Origin: Anniella stebbinsi
Lineage: Eukaryota > Chordata > Lepidosauria > Squamata > Anniellidae
Assembly (NCBI GenBank): GCA_029215795.1
Contig: JARDYH010000007.1
Span: forward strand, 104,820,763 to 104,884,762
DNA length: 64,000 bases
Reading direction: 5' to 3'
This document shows, in pieces, positions 26,901-39,756 of the stretch; positions within the stretch are counted from its first letter, which is position 1; each line of letters opens with the position of its first letter. Position numbers and translations under genes: made by a program. The notes beneath the pieces were generated by a model that made no database searches, had not been told where the DNA came from, and worked only from the letters and a program-made list of their open reading frames with translations.

Positions 26901-28320
26901 GTGAATTTCACCCATGTCTCGCATTTTGGGATTTCCGGAATCGGAAAATGTGCCCGAACCAGGGGACCCAGGAAACCCACACGAGCGTGTCGGAAGCCGG
27001 TGGAATCACTTTAAATGGGATGCATGCCTCAAGCGAGGGCAGAACGGGACGTTTGCCGGTAGTGTGCAGGGCTTCGGTGAATTTCACCCATGTCTCGCAT
27101 TTTGGGATTTCCGGAATCGGAAAATGTGCCCGAACCAGGGGACCCTGGAAACCCACACGAGCGTGTCGGAAGCCGGTGGAATCACTGGAAATGGGGTGCA
27201 TGCCTCAAGCGAGGGCAGAACGGGACATTTGCCGGTAGTGTGCAGGGCTTCGGTGAATTTCACCCATGTCTCGCATTTTGGGATTTCCGGAATCGGAAAA
27301 TGTGCCCGAACCAGGGGACCCAGGAAACACACACGAGCGTGTCGGAAGAAGGTGGAATCACTTTAAATGGGGTGCATGCCTCAAGCGAGGGCAGAACGGG
27401 ACGTTTGCCGGTAGTGTGCAGGGCTTCGGTGAATTTCACCCATGTCTCGCATTTTGGGATTTCCGGAATCGGAAAATGTGCCCGAACCAGGGGACCCAGG
27501 AAACCCACACGAGCGTGTCGGAAGCCGGTGGAATCAATTTAAATGGGATGCATGCCTCAAGCGAGGGCAGAACGGGACGTTTGCCGGTAGTGTGCAGGGC
27601 TTCGGTGAATTTCACCCATATCTCGCATTTTGGGATTTCCGGAATCGGAAAATGTGCCCGAACCAGGGGACCCTGGAAACCCACACGAGCGTGTCGGAAG
27701 CCGGTGGAATCACTGGAAATGGGGTGCATGCCTCAAGCGAGGGCAGAACGGGACATTTGCCGGTAGTGTGCAGGGCTTCGGTGAATTTCACCCATGTCTC
27801 GCATTTTGGGATTTCCGGAATCGGAAAATGTGCCCGAACCAGGGGACCCAGGAAACACACACGAGCGTGTCGGAAGCCGGTGGAATCACTTTAAATGGGA
27901 TGCATGCCTCAAGCGAGGGCAGAATGGGACGTTTGCCGGTAGTGTGCAGGGCTTCGGGGAATTTCACCCATGTCTCGCATTTCGGGATTTCCGGAATCGG
28001 AAAATGTGCCCGAACCAGGGGACCCAGGAAACACACACGAGCGTGTCGGAAGCCGGTGGAATCACTGGAAATGGTGTGCAGGCCTCAAGCGAGGGCAGAA
28101 CGGGACGTTTGCCTGTAGTGTGCAGGGCTTCGGTGATTTCACCCATGTCTCGCTATTCGGGATTTCCGGAATCGGAAAATGTGCCCGAACCAGGGGACCC
28201 AGGAAACACACACGAGCGTGTCGGAAGCCGGTGGAATCACTTTAAATGGGATGCATGCCTCAAGCGAGGGACGAACGGGACGTTTGCCGGTAGTGTGCAG
28301 GGCTTCGGTGAATTTCACCC
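23924..28320 (+). repeat. Three near-identical 8-mer blocks in a row
   Basis: Blocks of 1,407 bp (8 x 176 minus one) start at about 23,924, 25,331 and 26,914, with one extra monomer at 26,738-26,913. Each holds in order a GAAGAAGGTGG monomer, an AATCAATTTAAATG monomer, GGCAGAATGGGACG with CTTCGGGGAATTT, a short monomer with GTGTGCAGG, and a GGGACGAACGG monomer. The AACAGGACG change (near 24,583 and 25,990) is shared by blocks 1 and 2 but not 3. The third block alone has CACCCATATCTC near 27,617. Confidence 0.82.
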
Positions 28321-31300
28321 ATGTCTCGCATTTTGGGATTTCCGGAATCGGAAAATGTGCCTGAACCAGGGGACCCAGGAAACCCACACGAGCGTGTCGG
28401 AAGCCGGTGGAATCACTGGAAATGGGGTGCATGCCTCAAGCGAGGGCAGAACGGGACGTTTGCCGGTAGTGTGCAGGGCTTCGGTGAATTTCACCCATGT
28501 CTCGCATTTTGGGATTTCCGGAATCGGAAAATGTGCCCGAACCAGGGGACCCAGGAAACCCACACGAGCGTGTCGGAAGCCGGTGGAATCACTGGAAATG
28601 GGGTGCATGCCTCAAGCGAGGGCAGAACGGGACATTTGCCGGTAGTGTGCAGGGCTTCGGTGAATTTCACCCATGTCTCGCATTTTGGGATTTCCGGAAT
28701 CGGAAAATGTGCCCGAACCAGGGGACCCAGGAAACACACACTAGCGTGTCAGAAGCCGGTGGACTCACTGGAAATGGGGTGCATGCCTCAAGCGAGGGCA
28801 GAACGGGACGTTTGCCAGTAGTGTGCAGGGCTTCGGTGAATTTCACCCATGTCTCGCATTTTGGGATTTCCGGAATCGGAAAATGTGCCCGAACCAGGGG
28901 ACCCAGGAAAACCACACGAGCGTGTCGGAAGCCGGTGGAATCACTGGAAATGGGGTGCATGCCTCAAGCGAGGGCAGAACGGGACGTTTGCCGGTAGTGT
29001 GCAGGGCTTCGGTGAATTTCACCCATGTCTCGCATTTTGGGATTTCCGGAATCGGAAAATGTGCCCGAACCAGGGGACCCAGGAAACACACACGAGCGTG
29101 TCGGAAGCCGGTGGAATCACTTTAAATGGGATGCATGCCTCAAGCGAGGGCAGAACGGGACGTTTGCCGGTAGTGTGCAGGGCTTCGTTGAATTTCACCC
29201 ATGTCTCGCATTTTGGGATTTCCGGAATCGGAAAATGTGCCTGAACCAGGGGACCCAGGAAACCCACACGAGCGTGTCGGAAGCCGGTGGAATCACTGGA
29301 AATGGGGTGCATGCCTCAAGCGAGGGCAGAACGGGACGTTTGCCGGTAGTGTGCAGGGCTACGGTGAATTTCACCCATGTCTCGCATTTTGGGATTTCCG
29401 GAATCGGAAAATGTGCCCGAACCAGGGGACCCAGGAAACACACACGAGCGTGTCGGAAGCCGGTGGAATCACTGGAAATGGGGTGCATGCCTCAAGCGAG
29501 GGCAGAACGGGACGTTTGCCGGTAGTGTGCAGGGCTTCGGTGAATTTCACCCATGTCTCGCATTTTGGGATTTCCGGAATCGGAAAATGTGCCCGAACCA
29601 GGGGACCCAGGAAACACACACGAGCGTGTCGGAAGCCGGTGGAATCACTGGAAATGGGGTGCATGCCTCAAGCGAGGGCAGAACGGGACGTTTGCCGGTA
29701 GTCTGCAGGGCTTCGGTGAATTTCACCCATGTCTCGCATTTTGGGATTTCCGGAATCGGAAAATGTGCCCGAACCAGGGGACCCAGGAAAACCACACGAG
29801 CGTGTCGGAAGCCGGTGGAATCACTGGAAATGGGGTGCATGCCTCAAGCGAGGGCAGAACGGGACATTTGCCGGTAGTGTGCAGGGCTTCGGTGAATTTC
29901 ACCCATGTCTCGCATTTTGGGATTTCCGGAATCGGAAAATGTGCCCGAACCAGGGGACCCTGGAAACCCACACGAGCGTGTCGGAAGCCGGTGGAATCAC
30001 TGGAAATGGGGTGCATGCCTCAAGCGAGGGCAGAACGGGACATTTGCCGGTAGTGTGCAGGGCTTCGGTGAATTTCACCCATGTCTCGCATTTTGGGATT
30101 TCCGGAATCGGAAAATGTGCCCGAACCAGGGGACCCAGGAAACACACACTAGCGTGTCAGAAGCCGGTGGACTCACTGGAAATGGGGTGCATGCCTCAAG
30201 CGAGGGCAGAACGGGACGTTTGCCGGTAGTGTGCAGGGCTTCGGTGAATTTCACCCATGTCTCGCATTTTGGGATTTCCGGAATCGGAAAATGTGCCCGA
30301 ACCAGGGGACCCAGGAAAACCACACGAGTGTGTCGGAAGCCGGTGGAATCACTGGAAATGGGGTGCATGCCTCAAGCGAGGGCAGAACGGGACGTTTGCC
30401 GGTAGTGTGCAGGGCTTCGGTGAATTTCACCCATGTCTCGCATTTTGGGATTTCCGGAATCGGAAAATGTGCCCGAACCAGGGGACCCAGGAAACACACA
30501 CGAGCGTGTCGGAAGCCGGTGGAATCACTGGAAATGGGGTGCATGCCTCAAGCGAGGGCAGAACGGGACATTTGCCGGTAGTGTGCAGGGCTTCGGTGAA
30601 TTTCACCCATGTCTCGCATTTTGGGATTTCCGGAATCGGAAAATGTGCCCGAACCAGGGGACCCTGGAAACCCACACGAGCGTGTCGGAAGCCGGTGGAA
30701 TCACTGGAAATGGGGTGCATGCCTCAAGCGAGGGCAGAACGGGACATTTGCCGGTAGTGTGCAGGGCTTCGGTGAATTTCACCCATGTCTCGCATTTTGG
30801 GATTTCCGGAATCGGAAAATGTGCCCGAACCAGGGGACCCAGGAAACAAACACGAGCGTGTCGGAAGCCGGTGGAATCACTTTAAATGGGATGCATGCCT
30901 CAAGCGAGGGCAGAACGGGACGTTTGCCGGTAGTGTGCAGGGCTTCGGTGAATTTCACCCATGTCTCGCATTTTGGGATTTCCGGAATCGGAAAATGTGC
31001 CTGAACCAGGGGACCCAGGAAACCCACACGAGCGTGTCGGAAGCCGGTGGAATCACTGGAAATGGGGTGCATGCCTCAAGCGAGGGCAGAACGGGACGTT
31101 TGCCGGTAGTGTGCAGGGCTTCGGTGAATTTCACCCATGTCTCGCATTTTGGGATTTCCGGAATCGGAAAATGTGCCCGAACCAGGGGACCCAGGAAACC
31201 CACACGAGCGTGTCGGAAGCCGGTGGAATCACTTTAAATGGGATGCATGCCTCAAGCGAGGGCAGAATGGGACGTTTGCCGGTAGTGTGCAGGGCTTCGG

Positions 31301-34300
31301 TGAATTTCACCCATGTCTCGCATTTTGGGATTTCCGGAATCGGAAAATGTGCCCGAACCAGGGGACCCTGGAAACCCACACGAGCGTGTCGGAAGCCAGT
31401 GGAATCACTGGAAATGGGGTGCATGCCTCAAGCGAGGGCAGAACGGGACATTTGCCGGTAGTGTGCAGGGCTTCGGTGAATTTCACCCATGTCTCGCATT
31501 TTGGGATTTCCGGAATCGGAAAATGTGCCCGAACCAGGGGACCCAGGAAACACACACGAGCGTGTCGGAAGCCGGTGGAATCACTGGAAATGGTGTACAG
31601 GCCTCAAGCGAGGGCAGAACGGGACGTTTGCCTGTAGTGTGCAGGGCTTCGGTGATTTCACCCATGTCTCGCTATTCGGGATTTCCGGAATCGGAAAATG
31701 TGCCCGAACCAGGGGACCCAGGAAACACACACTAGCGTGTCAGAAGCCGGTGGACTCACTGGAAATGGGGTGCATGCCTCAAGCGAGGGCAGAACGGGAC
31801 GTTTGCCGGTAGTGTGCAGGGCTTCGGTGAATTTCACCCATGTCTCGCATTTTGGGATTTCCGGAATCGGAAAATGTGCCCGAACCAGGGGACCCAGGAA
31901 AACCACACGAGCGTGTCGGAAGCCGGTGGAATCACTGGAAATGGGGTGCATGCCTCAAGCGAGGGCAGAACGGGACGTTTGCCGGTAGTGTGCAGGGCTT
32001 CGGTGAATTTCACCCATGTCTCGCATTTTGGGATTTCCGGAATCGGAAAATGTGCCCGAACCAGGGGACCCAGGAAACACACACGAGCGTGTCGGAAGCC
32101 GGTGGAATCACTTTAAATGAGATGCATGCCTCAAGCGAGGGCAGAATGGGACGTTTGCCGGTAGTGTGCAGGGCTTCGGGGAATTTCACCCATGTCTCGC
32201 ATTTCGGGATTTCCGGAATCGGAAAATGTGCCCGAACCAGGGGACCCAGGAAACACACACGAGCGTGTCGGAAGCCGGTGGAATCACTTTAAATGGGATG
32301 CATGCCTCAAGCGAGGGACGAACGGGACGTTTGCCGGTAGTCTGCAGGGCTTCGGTGAATTTCACCCATGTCTCGCATTTTGGGATTTCCGGAATCGGAA
32401 AATGTGCCTGAACCAGGGGACCCAGGAAACCCACACGAGCGTGTCGGAAGCCGGTGGAATCACTGGAAATGGGGTGCATGCCTCAAGCGAGGGCAGAACG
32501 GGACGTTTGCCGGTAGTGTGCAGGGCTTCGGTGAATTTCACCCATGTCTCGCATTTTGGGATTTCCGGAATCGGAAAATGTGCCCGAACCAGGGGACCCA
32601 GGAAACCCACACGAGCGTGTCGGAAGCCGGTGGAATCACTTTAAATGGGATGCATGCCTCAAGCGAGGGCAGAACGGGACGTTTGCCGGTAGTGTGCAGG
32701 GCTTCGGTGAATTTCACCCATGTCTCGCATTTTGGGATTTCCGGAATCGGAAAATGTGCCCGAACCAGGGGACCCTGGAAACCCACACGAGCGTGTCGGA
32801 AGCCGGTGGAATCACTGGAAATGGGGTGCATGCCTCAAGCGAGGGCAGAACGGGACATTTGCCGGTAGTGTGCAGGGCTTCGGTGAATTTCACCCATGTC
32901 TCGCATTTTGGGATTTCCGGAATCGGAAAATGTGCCCGAACCAGGGGACCCAGGAAACACACACGAGCGTGTCGGAAGCCGGTGGAATCACTGGAAATGG
33001 TGTACAGGCCTCAAGCGAGGGCAGAACGGGACGTTTGCCTGTAGTGTGCAGGGCTTCGGTGATTTCACCCATGTCTCGCTATTCGGAAATTCCGGAATCG
33101 GAAAATGTGCCCGAACCAGGGGACCCAGGAAACACACACTAGCGTGTCAGAAGCCGGTGGACTCACTGGAAATGGGGTGCATGCCTCAAGCGAGGGCAGA
33201 ACGGGACGTTTGCCGGTAGTGTGCAGGGCTTCGGTGAATTTCACCCATGTCTCGCATTTTGGGATTTCCGGAATCGGAAAATGTGCCCGAACCAGGGGAC
33301 CCAGGAAAACCACACGAGCGTGTCGGAAGCCGGTGGAATCACTGGAAATGGGGTGCATGCCTCAAGCGAGGGCAGAACGGGACGTTTGCCGGTAGTGTGC
33401 AGGGCTTCGGTGAATTTCACCCATGTCTCGCATTTTGGGATTTCCGGAATCGGAAAATGTGCCCGAACCAGGGGACCCAGGAAACACACACGAGCGTGTC
33501 GGAAGCCGGTGGAATCACTGGAAATGGGGTGCATGCCTCAAGCGAGGGCAGAACGGGACATTTGCCGGTAGTGTGCAGGGCTTCGGTGAATTTCACCCAT
33601 GTCTCGCATTTTGGGATTTCCGGAATCGGAAAATGTGCCCGAACCAGGGGACCCTGGAAACCCACACGAGCGTGTCGGAAGCCGGTGGAATCACTGGAAA
33701 TGGGGTGCATGCCTCAAGCGAGGGCAGAACGGGACATTTGCCGGTAGTGTGCAGGGCTTCGGTGAATTTCACCCATGTCTCGCATTTTGGGATTTCCGGA
33801 ATCGGAAAATGTGCCCGAACCAGGGGACCCAGGAAACACACACTAGCGTGTCAGAAGCCGGTGGACTCACTGGAAATGGGGTGCATGCCTCAAGCGAGGG
33901 CAGAACGGGACGTTTGCCGGTAGTGTGCAGGGCTTCGGTGAATTTCACCCATGTCTCGCATTTTGGGATTTCCGGAATCGGAAAATGTGCCCGAACCAGG
34001 GGACCCAGGAAAACCACACGAGCGTGTCGGAAGCCGGTGGAATCACTGGAAATGGGGTGCATGCCTCAAGCGAGGGCAGAACGGGACGTTTGCCGGTAGT
34101 GTGCAGGGCTTCGGTGAATTTCACCCATGTCTCGCATTTTGGGATTTCCGGAATCGGAAAATGTGCCCGAACCAGGGGACCCAGGAAACACACACGAGCG
34201 TGTCGGAAGCCGGTGGAATCACTGGAAATGGGGTGCATGCCTCAAGCGAGGGCAGAACGGGACATTTGCCGGTAGTGTGCAGGGCTTCGGTGAATTTCAC

Positions 34301-35345
34301 CCATGTCTCGCATTTTGGGATTTCCGGAATCGGAAAATGTGCCCGAACCAGGGGACCCTGGAAACCCACACGAGCGTGTCGGAAGCCGGTGGAATCACTG
34401 GAAATGGGGTGCATGCCTCAAGCGAGGGCAGAACGGGACATTTGCCGGTAGTGTGCAGGGCTTCGGTGAATTTCACCCATGTCTCGCATTTTGGGATTTC
34501 CGGAATCGGAAAATGTGCCCGAACCAGGGGACCCAGGAAACACACACGAGCGTGTCGGAAGCCGGTGGAATCACTTTAAATGGGATGCATGCCTCAAGCG
34601 AGGGCAGAACGGGACGTTTGCCGGTAGTGTGCAGGGCTTCGGTGAATTTCACCCATGTCTCGCATTTTGGGATTTCCGGAATCGGAAAATGTGCCCGAAC
34701 CAGGGGACCCAGGAAACCCACACGAGCGTGTCGGAAGCCGGTGGAATCACTGGAAATGGGGTGCATGCCTCAAGCGAGGGCAGAACGGGACGTTTGCCGG
34801 TAGTGTGCAGGGCTTCGGTGAATTTCACCCATGTCTCGCATTTTGGGATTTCCGGAATCGGAAAATGTGCCCGAACCAGGGGACCCAGGAAACCCACACG
34901 AGCGTGTCGGAAGCCGGTGGAATCACTTTAAATGGGATGCATGCCTCAAGCGAGGGCAGAACGGGACGTTTGCCGGTAGTGTGCAGGGCTTCGGTGAATT
35001 TCACCCATGTCTCGCATTTTGGGATTTCCGGAATCGGAAAATGTGCCCGAACCAGGGGACCCTGGAAACCCACACGAGCGTGTCGGAAGCCAGTGGAATC
35101 ACTGGAAATGGGGTGCATGCCTCAAGCGAGGGCAGAACGGGACATTTGCCGGTAGTGTGCAGGGCTTCGGTGAATTTCACCCATGTCTCGCATTTTGGGA
35201 TTTCCGGAATCGGAAAATGTGCCCGAACCAGGGGACCCTGGAAACCCACACGAGCGTGTCGGAAGCCGGTGGAATCACTGGAAATGGGGTGCATGCCTCA
35301 AGCGAGGGCAGAACGGGACATTTGCCGGTAGTGTGCAGGGCTTCG

Positions 35346-36126
35346 GTGAATTTCACCCATGTCTCGCATTTTGGGATTTCCGGAATCGGAAAATGTGCCC
35401 GAACCAGGGGACCCAGGAAACACACACTAGCGTGTCAGAAGCCGGTGGACTCACTGGAAATGGGGTGCATGCCTCAAGCGAGGGCAGAACGGGACGTTTG
35501 CCAGTAGTGTGCAGGGCTTCGGTGAATTTCACCCATGTCTCGCATTTTGGGATTTCCGGAATCGGAAAATGTGCCCGAACCAGGGGACCCAGGAAAACCA
35601 CACGAGCGTGTCGGAAGCCGGTGGAATCACTGGAAATGGGGTGCATGCCTCAAGCGAGGGCAGAACGGGACGTTTGCCGGTAGTGTGCAGGGCTTCGGTG
35701 AATTTCACCCATGTCTCGCATTTTGGGATTTCCGGAATCGGAAAATGTGCCCGAACCAGGGGACCCAGGAAACACACACGAGCGTGTCGGAAGCCGGTGG
35801 AATCACTTTAAATGGGATGCATGCCTCAAGCGAGGGCAGAACGGGACGTTTGCCGGTAGTGTGCAGGGCTTCGTTGAATTTCACCCATGTCTCGCATTTT
35901 GGGATTTCCGGAATCGGAAAATGTGCCTGAACCAGGGGACCCAGGAAACCCACACGAGCGTGTCGGAAGCCGGTGGAATCACTGGAAATGGGGTGCATGC
36001 CTCAAGCGAGGGCAGAACGGGACGTTTGCCGGTAGTGTGCAGGGCTACGGTGAATTTCACCCATGTCTCGCATTTTGGGATTTCCGGAATCGGAAAATGT
36101 GCCCGAACCAGGGGACCCAGGAAACA
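35346..36126 (+). repeat. Duplicate of 28,660-29,440
   Basis: Three rare substitutions recur together at a constant offset of 6,686 bp (38 x 176 minus two). They are TTTGCCAGTAG near 28,815 and 35,501, GCTTCGTTGAATTT near 29,186 and 35,872, and GGGCTACGGTG near 29,359 and 36,045. Such linked private changes show descent by block copying within domain I. Confidence 0.85.
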
Positions 36127-39100
36127 CACACGAGCGTGTCGGAAGCCGGTGGAATCACTGGAAATGGTGTACAGGCCTCAAGCGAGGGCAGAACGGGACG
36201 TTTGCCTGTAGTGTGCAGGGCTTCGGTGATTTCACCCATGTCTCGCTATTCGGGATTTCCGGAATCGGAAAATGTGCCCGAACCAGGGGACCCAGGAAAC
36301 ACACACTAGCGTGTCAGAAGCCGGTGGACTCACTGGAAATGGGGTGCATGCCTCAAGCGAGGGCAGAACGGGACGTTTGCCGGTAGTGTGCAGGGCTTCG
36401 GTGAATTTCACCCATGTCTCGCATTTTGGGATTTCCGGAATCGGAAAATGTGCCCGAACCAGGGGACCCAGGAAAACCACACGAGCGTGTCGGAAGCCGG
36501 TGGAATCACTGGAAATGGGGTGCATGCCTCAAGCGAGGGCAGAACGGGACGTTTGCCGGTAGTGTGCAGGGCTTCGGTGAATTTCACCCATGTCTCGCAT
36601 TTTGGGATTTCCGGAATCGGAAAATGTGCCCGAACCAGGGGACCCAGGAAACACACACGAGCGTGTCGGAAGCCGGTGGAATCACTGGAAATGGGGTGCA
36701 TGCCTCAAGCGAGGGCAGAACGGGACATTTGCCGGTAGTGTGCAGGGCTTCGGTGAATTTCACCCATGTCTCGCATTTTGGGATTTCCGGAATCGGAAAA
36801 TGTGCCCGAACCAGGGGACCCTGGAAACCCACACGAGCGTGTCGGAAGCCGGTGGAATCACTGGAAATGGGGTGCATGCCTCAAGCGAGGGCAGAACGGG
36901 ACATTTGCCGGTAGTGTGCAGGGCTTCGGTGAATTTCACCCATGTCTCGCATTTTGGGATTTCCGGAATCGGAAAATGTGCCCGAACCAGGGGACCCAGG
37001 AAACACACACGAGCGTGTCGGAAGAAGGTGGAATCACTTTAAATGGGGTGCATGCCTCAAGCGAGGGCAGAACGGGACGTTTGCCGGTAGTGTGCAGGGC
37101 TTCGGTGAATTTCACCCATGTCTCGCATTTTGGGATTTCCGGAATCGGAAAATGTGCCCGAACCAGGGGACCCAGGAAACCCACACGAGCGTGTCGGAAG
37201 CCGGTGGAATCACTTTAAATGGGATGCATGCCTCAAGCGAGGGCAGAACGGGACGTTTGCCGGTAGTGTGCAGGGCTTCGGTGAATTTCACCCATGTCTC
37301 GCATTTTGGGATTTCCGGAATCGGAAAATGTGCCCGAACCAGGGGACCCTGGAAACCCACACGAGCGTGTCGGAAGCCGGTGGAATCACTGGAAATGGGG
37401 TGCATGCCTCAAGCGAGGGCAGAACGGGACATTTGCCGGTAGTGTGCAGGGCTTCGGTGAATTTCACCCATGTCTCGCATTTTGGGATTTCCGGAATCGG
37501 AAAATGTGCCCGAACCAGGGGACCCAGGAAACACACACGAGCGTGTCGGAAGCCGGTGGAATCACTTTAAATGGGATGCATGCCTCAAGCGAGGGCAGAA
37601 TGGGACGTTTGCCGGTAGTGTGCAGGGCTTCGGGGAATTTCACCCATGTCTCGCATTTCGGGATTTCCGGAATCGGAAAATGTGCCCGAACCAGGGGACC
37701 CAGGAAACACACACGAGCGTGTCGGAAGCCGGTGGAATCACTGGAAATGGTGTGCAGGCCTCAAGCGAGGGCAGAACGGGACGTTTGCCTGTAGTGTGCA
37801 GGGCTTCGGTGATTTCACCCATGTCTCGCTATTCGGGATTTCCGGAATCGGAAAATGTGCCCGAACCAGGGGACCCAGGAAACACACACTAGCGTGTCAG
37901 AAGCCGGTGGACTCACTGGAAATGGGGTGCATGCCTCAAGCGAGGGCAGAACGGGACGTTTGCCGGTAGTGTGCAGGGCTTCGGTGAATTTCACCCATGT
38001 CTCGCATTTTGGGATTTCCGGAATCGGAAAATGTGCCCGAACCAGGGGACCCAGGAAACACACACGAGCGTGTCGGAAGCCGGTGGAATCACTGGAAATG
38101 GGGTGCATGCCTCAAGCGAGGGCAGAACGGGACATTTGCCGGTAGTGTGCAGGGCTTCGGTGAATTTCACCCATGTCTCGCATTTTGGGATTTCCGGAAT
38201 CGGAAAATGTGCCCGAACCAGGGCACCCTGGAAACCCACACGAGCGTGTCGGAAGCCGGTGGAATCACTGGAAATGGGGTGCATGCCTCAAGCGAGGGCA
38301 GAACGGGACATTTGCCGGTAGTGTGCAGGGCTTCGGTGAATTTCACCCATGTCTCGCATTTTGGGATTTCCGGAATCGGAAAATGTGCCCGAACCAGGGG
38401 ACCCAGGAAACACACACGAGCGTGTCGGAAGCCGGTGGAATCACTTTAAATGGGATGCATGCCTCAAGCGAGGGCAGAACGGGACGTTTGCCGGTAGTGT
38501 GCAGGGCTTCGGTGAATTTCACCCATGTCTCGCATTTTGGGATTTCCGGAATCGGAAAATGTGCCCGAACCAGGGGACCCAGGAAACCCACACGAGCGTG
38601 TCGGAAGCCGGTGGAATCACTGGAAATGGGGTGCATGCCTCAAGCGAGGGCAGAACGGGACGTTTGCCGGTAGTGTGCAGGGCTTCGGTGAATTTCACCC
38701 ATGTCTCGCATTTTGGGATTTCCGGAATCGGAAAATGTGCCCGAACCAGGGGACCCAGGAAACCCACACGAGCGTGTCGGAAGCCGGTGGAATCACTTTA
38801 AATGGGATACATGCCTCAAGCGAGGGCAGAACGGGACGTTTGCCGGTAGTGTGCAGGGCTTCGGTGAATTTCACCCATGTCTCGCATTTTGGGATTTCCG
38901 GAATCGGAAAATGTGCCCGAACCAGGGGACCCAGGAAACCCACACGAGCGTGTCGGAAGCCGGTGGAATCACTGGAAATGGGGTGCATGCCTCAAGCGAG
39001 GGCAGAACGGGACGTTTGCCGGTAGTGTGCAGGGCTTCGGTGAATTTCACCCATGTCTCGCATTTTGGGATTTCCGGAATCGGAAAATGTGCCCGAACCA

Positions 39101-39756
39101 GGGGACCCAGGAAACCCACACGAGCGTGTCGGAAGCCGGTGGAATCACTGGAAATGGGGTGCATGCCTCAAGCGAGGGCAGAATGGGACGTTTGCCGGTA
39201 GTGTGCAGGGCTTCGGTGAATTTCACCCATGTCTCGCATTTTGGGATTTCCGGAATCGGAAAATGTGCCCGAACCAGGGGACCCAGGAAACCCACACGAG
39301 TTTGTCGGAAGCCGGTGGAATCACTGGAAATGGGGTGCATGCCTCAAGCGAGGGCAGAACGGGACGTTTGCCTGTAGTGTGCAGGGCTTCGGTGAATTTC
39401 ACCCATGTCTCGCATTTCGGGATTTCCGGAATCGGAAAATGTGCCCAAACCAGGGGACCCAGGAAACACACACGAGCGTGTCGGAAGCCGGTGGAATCAC
39501 TTTAAATGGGATGCACGCCTCAAGCGAGGGCAGAACGGGACGTTTGCCTGTAGTGTGCAGGGCTTCGGTGAATTTCACCCATGTCTCGCATTTCGGGATT
39601 TCCGGAATCGGAAAATGTGCCCGAAACAGGGGACCCAGGAAACACATACGAGCGTGTCGGAAGCTGGTGGAATCACTGGAAATGGGGTGCAGGCCTCAAG
39701 CGAGGGCAGAACGGGACGTTTGCCTTTAGTGTGCAGGGCTTCAGTGAATTTCACCC

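Larger units (their letters stand above)
1..38310 (+). repeat. Array domain I (variant population I)
   Basis: This part is marked by ACCCTGG (versus ACCCAGG), GACATTT (versus GACGTTT), TTTAAATGGGATG (versus GGAAATGGGGTG), GAAAACCACACG, GAAGAAGGTGG and GTGTACAGG. The last clear ACCCTGG and GACATTT monomers lie near 38,225 and 38,308. Monomers are organised in repeated multi-monomer blocks rather than one simple higher-order period. Short 175-bp monomers recur at spacings such as 1,407, 1,583 and 2,287 bp. Confidence 0.8.
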
